Shown: positions 19,697 to 29,282, numbered from the stretch's first letter. The stretch: DNA of 64,000 bases from Nocardiopsis ansamitocini (GCF_030268225.1 NZ_BSQG01000013.1:50922-114921), one strand, 5' to 3'. Numbers and translations: made by a program. Notes: generated by a model not told the origin, from the letters alone.

Positions 19697-20581
19697 CTAC
19701 CCCGCCTCCGTGGTCCCGGGGCGGCGCCGCGGCATGCGCCCCCGTGGTGACGTCGAGCGCGGGTCCAGACGGTCGCGCAGCGCGTCCCCGGTGAGATAGC
19801 TCAGCGCCGCGACCCCCATGATGGCCAGCCCGGGGAAGGTGCCCACCCACCAGTGGGTCGCGAAGTGGTTCTGCGACTCCTGCACCATCAGCCCCCAGTC
19901 CGCGGTCGGCGCCTGCGCGCCCAGCCCCAGGAACGACAGCCCGGACGCCACCAGGATGACCCCGCCGATATCGGTGGACGCCTGGACCAGCAACGGGGTG
20001 GTGGTGCCGGGCAGTACGTGGCGCAGCATGATCCGGCAGTGCCCCAACCCCAGCGCCCGGCACGCCTCGACGTGGCGCCGCCCCGCGACCGACGCGGCCT
20101 CACCGCGTACCAGCCGCGCGTACCAGGGCCACCAGGTGAGCGCCAGGGCAATGGTCAGCCCCACGACCCCGCGCGGCAGCACCGCTGCCAGCGCCAAGGC
20201 CAGCAGCAGCGCGGGGACGGCCAGGAAGACATCGGTGAGGCGCATCAGGATCTCGTCGACCCACCCCCCGAAGTATCCGGCGACCAGTCCCACGGCCGTC
20301 CCCACCACCACCGCCGAGGACACGACGAGTACCGCGATCGCCGGGCCCGTCCGCAGGCCGTACACGACCCGCGAGAACACATCGCGCCCCAGGTTGTCCG
20401 TGCCCATCCAGTACGTGGCCGAGGGCGCCAGCAACCGCGCCGAGGAGTCGGTGGCGGTCCCCGCGTGTTCGGGGTGGGGGACCAGCAGGGGGGCGGCCAG
20501 TGCGGCTGCCGCGAGCAGCACGAACACTCCCGCGCAGACCGCCAGGGCAGTGTGCGTGACCGGTCGGCGATCAGTGGTCAC
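19697..20581 (-). CDS. ABC importer permease (DppC-like)
   Basis: 294 residues from GTG 20581, overlapping the stop of the previous permease gene by four bases. It has an N-terminal membrane segment (about residues 12-35), the GTDNLGRDVFSRV periplasmic motif typical of DppC/OppC, and the EAA cytoplasmic loop (EACRALGLGHCRIMLRHVLPG) that docks to the ATPase. Five to six membrane helices are visible. Confidence 0.92.
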   Translation of the reverse strand: MTTDRRPVTHTALAVCAGVFVLLAAAALAAPLLVPHPEHAGTATDSSARLLAPSATYWMGTDNLGRDVFSRVVYGLRTGPAIAVLVVSSAVVVGTAVGLVAGYFGGWVDEILMRLTDVFLAVPALLLALALAAVLPRGVVGLTIALALTWWPWYARLVRGEAASVAGRRHVEACRALGLGHCRIMLRHVLPGTTTPLLVQASTDIGGVILVASGLSFLGLGAQAPTADWGLMVQESQNHFATHWWVGTFPGLAIMGVAALSYLTGDALRDRLDPRSTSPRGRMPRRRPGTTEAG

Positions 20582-21594
20582 CGGAGCCCCATCCGTGGGT
20601 CGAGGGCCGCCTGCAGCAGGTCGACGAGCAGGTTGGCCGCGATGTAGAGCAGCGCCACCAGCAGGGTGACGCCCACGATCGCCGGCAGGTCGACGACGTC
20701 GGCCGAGGCCGCGGCGTAACCGCCCAGCCCCGGGTAGGCGAAGATCGCCTCCACCAGGAAACTGTTGACCAGCGAGTAGCCGAAGATCAGCGCGCAGGTC
20801 TGTAGGACCGGGTTCCAGTTGGGGCGCAGCGCGAAGCGCGCCAGCACGGTCCGTTCGGGAAAGCCCAGGGCGCGGGTCATCTGCACGTGCGTCTCGCCCA
20901 GCGTGTCCAGGACACCGGCCCGCACCAGCCGGGTGATGACCGCGACCGGGTAGGCCGCGACCACCAGCGCGGGCAGCACCAGGTGGTCGAAGACGCTCGC
21001 GGCCATCGGCAGGTTCCCGGTGAGCAGCGCGTCCAGCAGCGGCATCCCGGTTATGCGGACCAGCGGGTTGGCCGCCAGGACCGCAGGGTCGTAGCTGCCG
21101 GCCACCGGCAGCAGCCCCATCCGGGTGGCGAAGAACATCTGCATGAGCAGAGCCAGCCAGAACACCGGTACCGACCCGCCGAGGACCGCACCCGTGCGTA
21201 CCAGCAGGTCGGGCGAGCGGTGCGCCCAGCGCGCCGCGACCAGCCCGGCGGGCACCCCTACCAGCAGTCCGATGAGCAGTCCGGCCAGGACCAGTTGCAG
21301 GGTGTTGGGGAGCAGGGCCAACAGGTCGTCGAGGACCGGCCGGTGGGTGCGCACCGAGATCCCCCAGTCGCCGCGCAGCACCCCACCCAGGTAGCCGCCG
21401 ATCTGCTGGGGCAACGGGAGGTCGAGCCCCAGCTCCGCACGGACCCGGTCCCGCTCGGCGGGGCCGGCGCGCGGCCCCGCCCAACCGGCGGCAGGATCGC
21501 CGGGTACCACGCGTGCGATGACGAAGGTCAGGACGACCACGCCGAACGCGACGAGCGCGGACAGCCCGATCCTGCGGGCCGCGTAGCTGAGCAC
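20578..21594 (-). CDS. ABC importer permease (DppB-like)
   Basis: 338 residues from GTG 21594, with GGAG nine bases upstream. The start LSYAARRIGLSALVAFGVVV is a typical DppB first helix, followed by the VVPGDPA motif, and the EAA-like loop TRALGFPERTVLARFALRPN. It forms the membrane channel with the DppC-like protein. Confidence 0.92.
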   Translation of the reverse strand: MLSYAARRIGLSALVAFGVVVLTFVIARVVPGDPAAGWAGPRAGPAERDRVRAELGLDLPLPQQIGGYLGGVLRGDWGISVRTHRPVLDDLLALLPNTLQLVLAGLLIGLLVGVPAGLVAARWAHRSPDLLVRTGAVLGGSVPVFWLALLMQMFFATRMGLLPVAGSYDPAVLAANPLVRITGMPLLDALLTGNLPMAASVFDHLVLPALVVAAYPVAVITRLVRAGVLDTLGETHVQMTRALGFPERTVLARFALRPNWNPVLQTCALIFGYSLVNSFLVEAIFAYPGLGGYAAASADVVDLPAIVGVTLLVALLYIAANLLVDLLQAALDPRMGLR

Positions 21595-21616
21595 CGTGTC
21601 TCCTGGAGGACGTAAG

Positions 21617-21648
21617 GGGCGGGGCACCCGTGCACGGGTGCCCCGCCC
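21617..21648 (-). terminator. Intra-operon hairpin between binding protein and permease genes
   Basis: A perfect 32-base palindrome (16-base arms, 21617-21632 and 21633-21648) lies between the stop of the solute-binding protein gene and the first permease gene. Such hairpins commonly let the binding protein be made in excess over the membrane parts, by partial termination or by protecting the mRNA 3' end. Confidence 0.75.
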
Positions 21649-21665
21649 GGGCCGGGCCGTCGGGG

Positions 21666-23267
21666 TCAGGCCGGCGTGTAGTCGTGCACGAAGGCGACGT
21701 TGGCGTACATCGGGTTGTCCACGAACCCGCCGACCCCGGTGCTGACCGCGCGCAGGTAGCGGCGGGTGCCCAGGAACAGCGCGGGGGAGTCCTCGACGAG
21801 GATCTCCTGCATCTGCCGGTACATTTGCGCGGCCCCGTCCTCGTCGGTGGCCGTCACCGCGCCCACGTCGTCGATGAGGGCGTCGAGCTCGGGGTTGGAG
21901 TAGTACGCGAGGTTGAACACGCTCTCCTCCTCGGTGCGGAAGAGGTTCTGGTACCACGAGATCGGCTGGGGGTCGTCGGGCCACCAGTACATGAGCAGGA
22001 TGTCCTGGCGGTCCTCCGGGTCGGCCTCAAGCGCCCGCGGCCACTGCGCGGAGTCCCAGGGCAGAGCCTCCACGCCGAGTTCGACGCCCACGTCGGCCAA
22101 CTGCGACTGCATCAGGCTGACCATGGTGGCGATGTCCTCGTCGCCCTCGGTGTAGGTCAGTTCCAAGGACAACTGCTCGCCGTCGCCGTAACCCGCCTCC
22201 CGGAGGAGCTCCTCGGCGGCCCCGGGGTCGTGCCCCAGAAGACCGGCGTCGTCCTGGTGGCCGAGCAGGCCCTCGGGGATCACCCCGTCGGACTCCACGA
22301 ACACGCCCTCGGAGGTGTCGATCAGTTCGGCGTAGTCGATCGCGTGCGCCACCGCTCGGCGGACCAGGGGGTCGTTCAACGGAGCCTTCTCCGTGTTGAG
22401 CAACCCGAACAGGTTCTGCCAGGAGGTGGTGTCGGTGACGGTCACGGTGTCGTCGTCGCGCAGACCGTCGAGCAGCTGCGCGGGCATACTCTGCACGTAG
22501 TGCGCCTGCCCCGACTCCATGAGCTGGGCGGCGGTGGAAGGCTGGGACACGACCCGGTACAGCACCTTCTCGTAGTGCGGACCCTCCCACCCCTTCCAGT
22601 AGTCCGCGTACTGGGTCAGGGCCAACTCGTTCTCGTCGCCGGGACGCCACGACTCCACCGTGTAGGGGCCGGTGCCGAACGACACGGCCTCGAAATCCTC
22701 GTCGGAGGACGGGATCTCGTAGACGTAGGCGCCGTAGGAGGCCGAGCTGATCAGGTCCAGCGGAGCGGCGTAGGACAGCTCGAACTCCACGGTCGAGGCG
22801 TCGGGAGCGCTGATCGACTCCACCGGGTCCCACAGGTAGGCTGCCCCCGAGCCCTTGTCGATGGTGCGTTCGATGGCGTCCTTCACCGCCGTCGCGTCCA
22901 TCGGCGCCCCGGAGTGGAAGGTGACGTCCTCCCGCAGGGTGAACGTCCAGGTGGTGCCGTCGTCGGACCTCGACCATTCGGTGGCCAGCAGCGGCTCGAC
23001 CGCTGAAGTCTCAGAGTTGTACCTGGTCAGCGTCTCGTAGATGTTGGGGAAGGCGAAGAGCTCGTTGGAGTAGGAGGCGGCGGGGTCCCACTCGGTGACC
23101 ACCTCGGTGGGGGCCAGGTAGGTGAAGGTCGTGGAGTCGGCTTCGGAGGTTCCGTATCCGCCTGCGGAACACGCCGATACCAGCAGGGTCGCGGCGGTCG
23201 CCGCCGCGCCCAGGGGCAGAGCACGGTGGCTGCGAGAGCGTGCGGGGGAGGGCTCTGTCGGTGTCAT
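21666..23267 (-). CDS. Solute-binding lipoprotein of family 5 (DppA/OppA-like)
   Basis: From ATG 23267 the protein has a lipoprotein signal (basic start, hydrophobic stretch, LVSAC lipobox) and then the SBP_bac_5 fold: WDPAASYSNE, NIYETLTRYN, a WTFTLREDVTFHSG strand, and GTGPYTVESW. The frame is open further upstream to GTG 23387, which overlaps the hydantoinase stop codon; that longer start would put 40 unusual residues before the signal peptide, so the internal ATG is preferred although its binding site is weak. It captures an oligopeptide-like or nickel-like ligand outside the cell for the Dpp-type importer. Confidence 0.9.
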   Translation of the reverse strand: MTPTEPSPARSRSHRALPLGAAATAATLLVSACSAGGYGTSEADSTTFTYLAPTEVVTEWDPAASYSNELFAFPNIYETLTRYNSETSAVEPLLATEWSRSDDGTTWTFTLREDVTFHSGAPMDATAVKDAIERTIDKGSGAAYLWDPVESISAPDASTVEFELSYAAPLDLISSASYGAYVYEIPSSDEDFEAVSFGTGPYTVESWRPGDENELALTQYADYWKGWEGPHYEKVLYRVVSQPSTAAQLMESGQAHYVQSMPAQLLDGLRDDDTVTVTDTTSWQNLFGLLNTEKAPLNDPLVRRAVAHAIDYAELIDTSEGVFVESDGVIPEGLLGHQDDAGLLGHDPGAAEELLREAGYGDGEQLSLELTYTEGDEDIATMVSLMQSQLADVGVELGVEALPWDSAQWPRALEADPEDRQDILLMYWWPDDPQPISWYQNLFRTEEESVFNLAYYSNPELDALIDDVGAVTATDEDGAAQMYRQMQEILVEDSPALFLGTRRYLRAVSTGVGGFVDNPMYANVAFVHDYTPA

Positions 23268-23383
23268 CTTCTTCTGCTCGTCGTCGATGGGCCGGTCCGC
23301 GGCGTTGCCGCGGGCGGTGCGGGCCGTTGCCACCGGTTCGGGGACCGAGGACAGCGATCGGGCGGTGTCCTCCCGGTCGGAGG

Positions 23384-24967
23384 TCACATCCTGCTCAGAG
23401 GCCCCGCGGCCTTCACGCGCACCCGGACTGCCGGCTCGCGCAGATAGGACAACGGGATCTCGTCGATCTCGATGATCTCAACAGAGTCGGGTGCGGCGCC
23501 CGCCGCAATGGCACTCTCCACGGCCGCCCCGCGCGCCTCGTCCAGGACCCGGGCCCGGTCGCTCTCGCGCGACCCCACGGAGAAGACGCGGTCGACGTTG
23601 CCGCTCACGGTGCCGATCGCCGCGCCGATGGCGTTGGCCACGTCGTAGTGGTCGGGGCGGATGACCGTTGTGACCCCGGGCAGGCCCTCGGGAACGAGCA
23701 CGCTTCCCCCGCCCACCGCGATCAGCGGCAGGTCGCCCCGGGTGACCTTGATCCGGTCCACCGCATCGGCGATGCGCTGGTCGCACACCTTCAATGCGGC
23801 GGCCAGCAGGGGATGAGTACTCGGCGCAGGTGCGCGGTCGCCGATCGTGGCGCGCCCCGCGGCAACGGCGGCGTCGGACAGGGTCGCCGTGGGGCCGCCG
23901 AAGACGAGGGCCTTCTCGCCCAGCTCGTAGCCCACGCTGCGCGGACCGACCGTCACACCGCCGGGCGAACCAGCGACCGTCGTGCCGCCGCCGATCGCGA
24001 TGCTGACCAGGTCGGGCATCCGGAAGTTGGTGGCGACACCGCCGATCTCGACCCCGAAGGCCGACTCCCGCGGGAACGACTGGGCCAGGGCGCCGATGTC
24101 GGTCGAGGTACCGCCAACGTCGGCCACGAGCGCATCCGACACCCCGGTCAGGTAGGCCGCCCCGCGCAGGCTGTTGGCGGGGCCGCTGCCGATGGTCAGC
24201 ACCGGTGTCCGCTCGGTGGACTCCAGGCTCATCAGGGTGCCGTCGTTCTGTGCGAAGTAGGGCACCGCGTGGTCCAGTCCCTGCTCCCGCAGCGCCTCTT
24301 CGATGGCCCGGATCACGTGTACCGCGACCCGGCCCAGTGCGGCGTTGAGGATCGTGGCGTTCTCCCGTTCCAACAGCCCCAGCGACCCCACCTGGTGCGA
24401 CAACGAGACGGGAATGTCGCCCAGCTCCCGCCGCACCGTGGCCAGCGCCAGCTCCTCGTGCCGCGGCGAGACCGGTGCGAAGACGCTGGAGACGGCCACC
24501 GCCTCGGCCCCGCTCCGGGCCGCCTCCGCGCAGAAGCGCGCAACGGCGTCGGTGTCGAAGGGGGTGCTGTCGCTGCCGTCCAGCTCCAGTCCGCCGCGCA
24601 CGATCGCCGAGTGCGCGCTCACGGCGGTGCGCAGGCTCGCGGGCCAGCCGTACATGGGGCGAACCGCGTTGGAGGCGGGTGCGCCCACGCGCAGCGCGGC
24701 CACCCGCACCAGGTTGCTGCGCTCCAGGAGGGCGTTCGTGGCGTGCGTGGTGCCGATCATGACGTGGCCCACCCGCTCCGCCGCCACACCGGGAGCGGCG
24801 AGCACCGCCTCCAGCGCCGCACCGATCCCACCGTTGACGTTGGCGGTGGTGGCGACCTTGGCGCGGGCGAGCGGGGCGCTGGAACCGTCCAGCACCACCG
24901 CGTCGGTGTTGGTGCCGCCCACGTCCACGCCGATACGCAGGTCGGTTCGTGGTGTCGTGCCGGTCAT
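23384..24967 (-). CDS. Hydantoinase A/oxoprolinase family protein
   Basis: 527 residues. It carries the ASKHA-type phosphate motifs of the family: GVDVGGTNTDAVVLD at the N-terminus, MIGTTHATNALLER, and VADVGGTSTDIGAL in the middle. The family performs ATP-dependent opening of cyclic amides (hydantoins, 5-oxoproline) or carboxylation of ketones. It overlaps the DUF917 gene by four bases and its stop overlaps a possible start of the binding-protein gene, so it is part of one transport and catabolism operon. The usual HyuB-type partner is absent; the DUF917 protein occupies that place. Confidence 0.9.
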   Translation of the reverse strand: MTGTTPRTDLRIGVDVGGTNTDAVVLDGSSAPLARAKVATTANVNGGIGAALEAVLAAPGVAAERVGHVMIGTTHATNALLERSNLVRVAALRVGAPASNAVRPMYGWPASLRTAVSAHSAIVRGGLELDGSDSTPFDTDAVARFCAEAARSGAEAVAVSSVFAPVSPRHEELALATVRRELGDIPVSLSHQVGSLGLLERENATILNAALGRVAVHVIRAIEEALREQGLDHAVPYFAQNDGTLMSLESTERTPVLTIGSGPANSLRGAAYLTGVSDALVADVGGTSTDIGALAQSFPRESAFGVEIGGVATNFRMPDLVSIAIGGGTTVAGSPGGVTVGPRSVGYELGEKALVFGGPTATLSDAAVAAGRATIGDRAPAPSTHPLLAAALKVCDQRIADAVDRIKVTRGDLPLIAVGGGSVLVPEGLPGVTTVIRPDHYDVANAIGAAIGTVSGNVDRVFSVGSRESDRARVLDEARGAAVESAIAAGAAPDSVEIIEIDEIPLSYLREPAVRVRVKAAGPLSRM

Positions 24968-26055
24968 CGGGTCTCCTCCGCCGCAGTGGTGCCGCCCGTC
25001 GAGCCGATCGGCTCGTAGTCGAAGTCGTAGCCGAAGGCACGGGGCCCCACGAGCTCCAGGCCCCGGGGACTGCGCCAGATATCGGGGGAGGGCAGTACCA
25101 GCAGGCTCACGCGCTGGCCGTAGCGCAGCAGCTCGGTGAAGATCACGTCGCTGGTCTGGGCGTCCAGGAGGGTGATGATGTCGGGGACGGATGCCAGGAT
25201 CTCACCGTCCTCCATGACCACCAGGTTCTCGTTCTGGATCTCCACGCGGACGAGGCGGCCCTTGTCCTCGCGGATGCCGTCGATGAGGACGCTGCCGCGC
25301 ACGAAGCCGTCCACGGTGCGCCGGTACACGTCGCTGACTTTGCCGTTGATCAGGACCCGACCGTCGAGGTGGCGAAGCACCCCGCCGATGCGGTCGTGGC
25401 GTGCCGAGGAGATGACCTCACCGATACGGATGGCCTTGCTCACGCTGCCCAGCACCGTGGCGGTGCGGGCCTGGGCGCCGGTCAGGATGTGGTCGGAGGT
25501 GCAGGCGAACCCGCCGAAGGCGACCGCCACGGCTCGCGCGACGCGCTCCAGCCAGTGGGCGTCCATGTCGCGGAACATCATCGAGTGGCCGCGCTCGTCC
25601 ACCAGGGCGGTGGGGGTGGCGGGGATGCCGGCGAGGTGCATGCTGATCATCTGCATCTCGGGGTAGGCACGTCCCATGCCGTCGGCGTCCACCAGTGGCA
25701 GTCCGGCGTGGGCCGCCCACATCACCGGGAGCAGGGCGTTGTTGCCGCCCACCTCGCTGGCCATCATCGCGTGGACGGGGCGACCGGTCTCGCGCTCGAT
25801 CATGGCCCGCAACCATCGCCCCTGCTCGGGGTTGCCGATCTTCTCCAGCGTGATGTCGGGGGAGCCCAGGCCGGCGACCGGAAGCACCAGTTCGTCGTCG
25901 GGGACGGCATCCACCGGGATCACCTCGACCGGTCCCAGCTCTTCCACCGCCTGGAGCGCGGCGAGCAGGCCGACCTGTGTCGATCCGCCTCCGCCGGCAC
26001 CCAGTATGGCTGCGCCTCGGGCATAGTCGGGCAGATTGTTCACGTCGAGTAGCAC
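24964..26055 (-). CDS. DUF917 domain protein
   Basis: 363 residues from GTG 26055. It has an N-terminal glycine-rich part (ARGAAILGAGGGGSTQVG), the MASEVGGNNALLP segment and a C-terminal RSPRGLELVGPRAFGYDFDY tail, all typical of DUF917 proteins (annotated near hydantoinases or as S-methyl thiohydantoin desulfurase-like). It is the first gene of the operon with the hydantoinase-like protein and the Dpp importer. Biochemical role is not established from the sequence. Confidence 0.88.
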   Translation of the reverse strand: MLLDVNNLPDYARGAAILGAGGGGSTQVGLLAALQAVEELGPVEVIPVDAVPDDELVLPVAGLGSPDITLEKIGNPEQGRWLRAMIERETGRPVHAMMASEVGGNNALLPVMWAAHAGLPLVDADGMGRAYPEMQMISMHLAGIPATPTALVDERGHSMMFRDMDAHWLERVARAVAVAFGGFACTSDHILTGAQARTATVLGSVSKAIRIGEVISSARHDRIGGVLRHLDGRVLINGKVSDVYRRTVDGFVRGSVLIDGIREDKGRLVRVEIQNENLVVMEDGEILASVPDIITLLDAQTSDVIFTELLRYGQRVSLLVLPSPDIWRSPRGLELVGPRAFGYDFDYEPIGSTGGTTAAEETR

Positions 26056-26145
26056 TGTTCGATCCTAGGAACATCCGACCTTTTGTGCCTTGGGCCCTCG
26101 GCACCCCGGTTTTCGGTTTTTTGGTCGTGGTGCACAATAAACACC
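26056..26145. promoter_or_regulatory. Divergent promoter region with inverted repeat
   Basis: This 90-base space separates the DUF917 operon from the PucR-type regulator. An inverted repeat TGTTC...GAACA (26056-26073) sits directly at the DUF917 start and covers its AGGAT binding site, and a T-rich stretch around 26110-26125 followed by CACAATAAAC could be the regulator promoter. Control of both directions by the PucR protein is inferred. Confidence 0.5.
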
Positions 26146-27681
26146 ATGCCGAAACTGTCGGAAGTGCTTTCTAGTCCAGGATTGGAAGCGCTTTCGTATG
26201 TGATTGCGGATGTTCCTGAGCGGAACGTGGGCGACGTCACCATGATATGGGACCCGGGGGAACTCGCCAAAGTTCCGTCGAATACCGCTGTCGTACTGGC
26301 ATCGCCCATGACACAGGCGATGAGCGACTACCAACTGGACGTATGGTGCCGCACGGTCGGCCAGCGCCGGGTCAGCGCTCTGCTGCTGCTGGGCTATCCG
26401 GCCGAGGACGTCCCCCGCACCGCGCAGCGGATGGCCGCGCGCTACGGATTCGTCCTGGCCTGTCTGCCTCTCGGCGCCGACGAGAGCGCGGTACTGCGCG
26501 ACCTGGCGCGGGCGGTCGACGGAGGGGCCGGCGAAGCCCTCAGCCGCGCGGTGCGACTGGCCCGGCTGCTCGCCGAGGCCGGGAAGTCCGCGGAGTCAGC
26601 GGACTTCGACCCGAGCCGCCTGTGCGAACTCGCTCAGGAGGCGACCGGGATCGTGTTCGTCGCCCGCCGCCCCCGCGCGGGCGAGATCGGCGCACCGGTC
26701 CTGGCCGACGGGGTCGAGGTCGGCCACGTCAGCGCTGTGCTGCCCGGTGGGTCCGGCGACGCCTTGGCCGAGGTCGGGGTCCGCCTCACGGTGGAGGCCG
26801 CGATGCGGCTGATCGCGGTGCGCGACCGCGCCGACGAACTCCCCGTGCGCACCCGCGGCCAAGTGCTGCGCGAGATCCTGGTCGCGAGCGGTCAGCACCT
26901 CAACGAGCTCGTCCCGCGCGCACGTGCGCTCGGCCTGGCCATCGACGATTGGCACCTGGTGCTCGCGGTCGAGACGACCGGGCGCCAGCAGAGCGAACTG
27001 GAACGCGTGACCTTCGCCGAGATCGTCGGCGGCGCCGCTCTGCGCTCCGTCGGGCGCAGTGCCGGCGGCTCCGGCGAGGGGAGCGGCACCGGCTGGCACC
27101 TGGCCTTCGCCGAGGGCACGCCACTGCTGGTGCGCACCTGGCGGCGCGACCCCGGGGTGCGTGCGGCCCACCAGATCAGAACGACCGCGACAGCCATCCG
27201 CGCCGAACTCGCCGAGCGTTTCCCCGACTGGCAGGTCCGCTGCGGTGCCGGCAGCGTGCACGAAGGCGTCGAGGGGCTGCGCACCTCCTGGGCGGAGTCA
27301 CGGGCCGCTCTGCTCAGCGACATGCCCGGTCACGGATCGGTACCCGACCCGGTCGTGCTCTTCGACGACCTGGGCCTGCACCGGATGCTGGTGGAGTGGT
27401 TCGCCACCGGTGCCGCCCGCACCGCCGTGCGCGACATCCTCGCACCGTTGGACGCACAGGGGCCGGCCAAGGCGGCGACGATGGTGCGGACCCTGCGGGT
27501 CTATCTGGACAACCAGGGGTCCATCAGTTCCACGGCGACGGCGCTCAACCTGCACCGCAACGCCATCACCTACCGGTTGAAGCAGATCACCGCCCTGTTG
27601 GAGACGGACCTGTCCGACCCCGACCACCGGCTCGCCGTGCACCTGGCCTGCCGGGCCTGGCAGTACCGCGCCGAGGAGTAG
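26146..27681 (+). CDS. PucR/CdaR-family transcriptional regulator
   Basis: 511 residues from ATG 26146. The N-terminal part (about residues 1-120) matches the PucR purine-catabolism domain, the middle is GGDEF-like/ligand-binding in style, and the C-terminal 60 residues form the PucR helix-turn-helix (YLDNQGSISSTATALNLHRN followed by AITYRLKQITALL). Family members activate nitrogen-compound catabolism genes. It is divergent from the DUF917-hydantoinase-importer operon, so it is the likely regulator of that operon. Confidence 0.92.
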   Translation: MPKLSEVLSSPGLEALSYVIADVPERNVGDVTMIWDPGELAKVPSNTAVVLASPMTQAMSDYQLDVWCRTVGQRRVSALLLLGYPAEDVPRTAQRMAARYGFVLACLPLGADESAVLRDLARAVDGGAGEALSRAVRLARLLAEAGKSAESADFDPSRLCELAQEATGIVFVARRPRAGEIGAPVLADGVEVGHVSAVLPGGSGDALAEVGVRLTVEAAMRLIAVRDRADELPVRTRGQVLREILVASGQHLNELVPRARALGLAIDDWHLVLAVETTGRQQSELERVTFAEIVGGAALRSVGRSAGGSGEGSGTGWHLAFAEGTPLLVRTWRRDPGVRAAHQIRTTATAIRAELAERFPDWQVRCGAGSVHEGVEGLRTSWAESRAALLSDMPGHGSVPDPVVLFDDLGLHRMLVEWFATGAARTAVRDILAPLDAQGPAKAATMVRTLRVYLDNQGSISSTATALNLHRNAITYRLKQITALLETDLSDPDHRLAVHLACRAWQYRAEE

Positions 27682-27936
27682 CGTCCACCGCGTCCCCCGG
27701 GCGGGCCGCGTCACGCCATTGCTGGTGGCGGGGTGTTTTGGCGACCTCTTGACGCACCGCATGTTTATGGTGGACCCCCTCGGGCAGGCGAGGGCGTGGT
27801 CCGGAAGCGAGGCCGAACGAGAGTCCGGCTCACGTGCTCCCGGCGGAGTATCCGCCGGAGACCACAGTGGGCGGGTTCCGGCGCGAACACCCGCCGCTCT
27901 CGATCGCCGCTCCCGACCTGCTCGACGAAGGAAGTC
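27682..27936 (+). promoter_or_regulatory. Leader region with hairpin before a hypothetical gene
   Basis: The 255 bases hold a clear hairpin (CCGGCGGA, 3-base loop, TCCGCCGG; 27840-27858), a second weaker one around CCGGA...TCCGG (about 27801-27828), and a TTGACG box near 27748. I compared it in my head with cobalamin, TPP and c-di-AMP riboswitch cores and saw no convincing match. Confidence 0.35.
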
Positions 27937-28419
27937 ATGACCGTCCCCGACGTGCAGCGTCGCCCGTCGTATTCGAGTCCCCATGGCCGGCCCCCAGGGG
28001 CCTACGCAGCAGGGCCGGTAGCCGAGCGCCGGACCCTTCGCGCCTTCGACCGTGTCCGCCCCGACTCCACAGGAGCGCTTGTGCCCACTGGCTTTCACAA
28101 GACCCGTACCGCCGTCGACCTCATCTGGAACGCGAAGGCCGACCACTCCACCAGGACCAGCCTGCACGGGGTCTACCGCGCGCTGCGCGCCGCCGAACAG
28201 GCACTGACCAGGCTGCCCGAGACCGCCGAGCAGCGGCTGGCGGAGCTGCGCCGCACCGTTGCACCCCTGGTCGGGGAGAACGTGGCCGGACGCGACGCCG
28301 CCACTCTGGCGGGCCCCGGCTACACCGGCCTGTCCGACCTGGACGACACCATGGCCCGGCTCCTTCTCAGCCGGCACGCACCCCACGCAGCCGCGGCATC
28401 GGTGGGTGCCCCGGCGTAG
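27937..28419 (+). CDS. Conserved-looking hypothetical protein
   Basis: 160 residues from ATG 27937 with a GAAGGAAG binding site just upstream. The first 50 residues are disordered and rich in Pro, Arg and Ser; from about residue 50 the protein is helical and charged (TGFHKTRTAVDLIWNAKADH, then YRALRAAEQALTRLPE). No family recognised, no membrane segment or signal peptide. It is followed by a strong terminator, so it is a single-gene unit. Confidence 0.6.
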   Translation: MTVPDVQRRPSYSSPHGRPPGAYAAGPVAERRTLRAFDRVRPDSTGALVPTGFHKTRTAVDLIWNAKADHSTRTSLHGVYRALRAAEQALTRLPETAEQRLAELRRTVAPLVGENVAGRDAATLAGPGYTGLSDLDDTMARLLLSRHAPHAAAASVGAPA

Positions 28420-28427
28420 TCCCGTGC

Positions 28428-28461
28428 GCGTGCCGTGGCCGCTCCTGCGGCCACGGCACGC
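28428..28461 (+). terminator. Strong hairpin terminator
   Basis: Perfect 15-base-pair stem (28428-28442 with 28447-28461) and 4-base loop, 9 bases after the stop codon of the hypothetical gene. Confidence 0.88.
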
Positions 28462-28619
28462 GGAGTGGAGCGCGCCTGCGCCGCGCCGGGGCGGTCGATC
28501 CCGGACGGGGGACGGTGCGCGCTTGAATAATGAACGTCCCGCAAGTTCGGAGGCGACGATGCGCGATCCCAGAGATCAACGACCGGTTGCGGTGCCCGTG
28601 GTCGCGGGGGAGGGGCCTC

Positions 28620-29240
28620 ATGGCTGAACTGGTGCTCGTACGCCACGGCCAGACCGAGTGGAGCCGCGAGGGCCGGCACACCGGCCGCACCGACGTGCCG
28701 TTGGACGAGCGCGGCGAGTGGCAGGCACGCGCGGTCGCGCCGCTCCTGAACGATCGGCGCGTCGCCCTGGCCCTGACCAGTCCGCTCCGCAGGGCGACCC
28801 GTACCGCGCTCCTCGCCGGTCTGGTGGACGCGCGCCCCGACGCCGACCTGATGGAGTGGGACTACGGCGGCTACGAGGGCATCACCACCGCCCGGATCCA
28901 GGAGGACCGGCCCGGTTGGGACCTGTGGGCCGACGGGGTGGTCCCCGGTGACGGCCAGCACCCGGGGGAGACGGTCGACGAGGTGGGCGCCCGTGCGGAC
29001 CGGGTACTGGCCGCGGTCGCCGATCGCCTCGGTGACCCGTCGGGCGGTGACGTGGTGGTGGTCGCGCACGGCCACCTGCTGCGCGTTCTCGCCGTGCGCC
29101 GTCTCGGCCTGCCCGCGTGTGCGGGTTCGATGTTCGCACTGGCGACGGCGACACTGAGCAGTATCGGTGTGGAGCACGGCCGCCCGGTGGTGACCGCGTG
29201 GAACACCAGACCCCCCGCCCCGAGCGAATCTACGCCGTAA
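28620..29240 (+). CDS. Histidine phosphatase family protein (phosphoglycerate mutase-like)
   Basis: 206 residues from ATG 28620, which has a GGGGGAGGGG-like site upstream. It carries the LVRHGQTEWS phosphohistidine motif at residues 5-14, TSPLRRATRT, EWDYGGYEG and a second catalytic histidine in VVVAHGHLLRVLA. The family removes phosphate from small metabolites such as sugar phosphates or cobalamin intermediates; the true substrate is unknown. No pathway context nearby. Confidence 0.92.
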   Translation: MAELVLVRHGQTEWSREGRHTGRTDVPLDERGEWQARAVAPLLNDRRVALALTSPLRRATRTALLAGLVDARPDADLMEWDYGGYEGITTARIQEDRPGWDLWADGVVPGDGQHPGETVDEVGARADRVLAAVADRLGDPSGGDVVVVAHGHLLRVLAVRRLGLPACAGSMFALATATLSSIGVEHGRPVVTAWNTRPPAPSESTP

Positions 29241-29282
29241 AGGCAGCGGTCGCAGCAACCGCCCGACCATCGGAGCCTCTGG

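Noticed and set aside
27690..27936. Riboswitch before the hypothetical gene
   Set aside because: Hairpins are present but cobalamin, TPP and c-di-AMP core sequences were not found, and the downstream gene gives no support.
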